Below, one piece after another: positions 63,435 to 64,000 of a stretch of DNA of 64,000 nucleotides (the stretch's first letter is position 1; each line of letters opens with the position of its first letter). The DNA comes from Pseudomonadota bacterium. Lineage in GTDB: Bacteria; Pseudomonadota; Gammaproteobacteria; Steroidobacterales; Steroidobacteraceae. A program made the position numbers and the translations under genes. The notes below the pieces were generated by a model. That model was not told where the DNA came from. It did no database searches and saw only the letters and a list, made by a program, of their open reading frames with translations. Location: NCBI GenBank assembly GCA_018241505.1, contig JAFEDS010000011.1:1-64000 (forward strand), given 5' to 3'.

Positions 63435-64000
63435 TCAGTCATCCATCAGGAAGCTGCGCAACTGCTCGCTGCGGCTCGGATGACGCAGCTTGCGCAGCGC
63501 CTTCGCCTCTATCTGGCGGATGCGCTCGCGAGTCACATCAAACTGCTTGCCCACTTCCTCCAGCGTGTGGTCGGTATTCATATCGATACCAAACCGCATG
63601 CGCAGGACCTTGGCCTCCCGAGGGGTCAGTTGCGCAAGTACCGAGTGAGTAGTCTCGCGCAGCGACTCCATGGTCGCCTGGTCGATCGGGGACGCCACCG
63701 AGGTGTCCTCGATGAAGTCGCCAAGGTGTGAATCCTCATCGTCACCGATCGGAGTCTCCATTGAGATGGGCTCCTTGGCGATCTTGAGAACCTTGCGCAC
63801 CTTGTCCTCGGGCATTTCCATCCGCACCGCCAGCTCTTCCGGAGTCGGCTCGCGGCCCATCTCCTGCAACATCTGCCGGGAAATGCGATTCAACTTGTTG
63901 ATTGTCTCAATCATGTGCACCGGAATACGAATGGTGCGCGCCTGGTCGGCGATCGAGCGCGTAATCGCCTGGCGGATCCACCACGTTGCATACGTGGAGA
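63435..64000 (-). CDS. rpoD: RNA polymerase sigma-70 factor RpoD, C-terminal part
   Basis: The gene runs off the right edge; about 188 C-terminal residues are seen. Region 2.4 ([20 protein letters not shown]), region 3 ([20 protein letters not shown]) and region 4 with the -35 recognition helix ([20 protein letters not shown]) all match the primary sigma factor, including the exact [20 protein letters not shown] ending. It directs transcription of housekeeping genes. The terminator at 63377-63415 follows its stop. Confidence 0.97.
   Translation of the reverse strand, partial: STYATWWIRQAITRSIADQARTIRIPVHMIETINKLNRISRQMLQEMGREPTPEELAVRMEMPEDKVRKVLKIAKEPISMETPIGDDEDSHLGDFIEDTSVASPIDQATMESLRETTHSVLAQLTPREAKVLRMRFGIDMNTDHTLEEVGKQFDVTRERIRQIEAKALRKLRHPSRSEQLRSFLMDD

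Overview
The window looks like the chromosome of a GC-rich gammaproteobacterium, probably a Steroidobacteraceae/Nevskiales-type lineage. This is inferred from a minCDE cluster, an aas-lplT pair behind a rhombotarget lipoprotein, an SOS-controlled imuA-imuB-dnaE2 cassette and the 3' end of an rpoD-type sigma factor gene. It has two unequal parts: an accessory island (about 1-15,300) and an ordinary chromosomal region (about 15,300-64,000).

The island opens with wreckage of mobile DNA: an IstB tail and IS21-type terminal repeats, a 5'-truncated TniQ/TnsD-like gene, and a frameshifted start of a TM0106-type RecB-like nuclease gene. Next come two divergent, tightly packed operons. The leftward one (6295 to 1318) encodes three ParB-like paralogues, a small ExK nuclease-like protein and an SNF2-type helicase. 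The rightward one (6294 to 14000) encodes a small protein resembling the C-terminal part of DGQHR/DndB-type proteins, a radical SAM enzyme, a GHKL (Hsp90-like) ATPase, a PIN_8-type nuclease-like protein, a second GHKL ATPase and a gamma-glutamylcyclotransferase-like protein. I do not recognise this combination as a named defence or DNA-modification system, and it is the main candidate for something new. An IS481-family element and a tRNA gene close the island; the 3' end of the tRNA faces it.

That tRNA is tRNA-Ile(CAU), interrupted exactly after the anticodon by a 267-nt group I intron whose core resembles the Azoarcus tRNA-Ile intron. 

The chromosomal part carries a glutathione S-transferase, ligD, a YdeP-type molybdopterin oxidoreductase with a LysR regulator, panB, DDAH, an ArsR/SRPBCC pair, a PGDYG plus SLATT-like membrane-protein pair, a dihaem cytochrome c, the mutasome cassette with a LexA box, an S9 peptidase, an SNF2/SWIM helicase with a companion gene, an amidohydrolase, a ketopantoate-reductase-like gene, lplT-aas-rhombotarget lipoprotein, an RRM protein, minEDC, a secreted lipase, an Lrp regulator, an MFS transporter and rpoD at the right edge. 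Several gene remnants (thioredoxin-like lipoprotein, antidote protein, ArsR tail) show local decay.

Family assignments rest on motifs read by eye. No database search was run, so functions outside well-known families are inferences.
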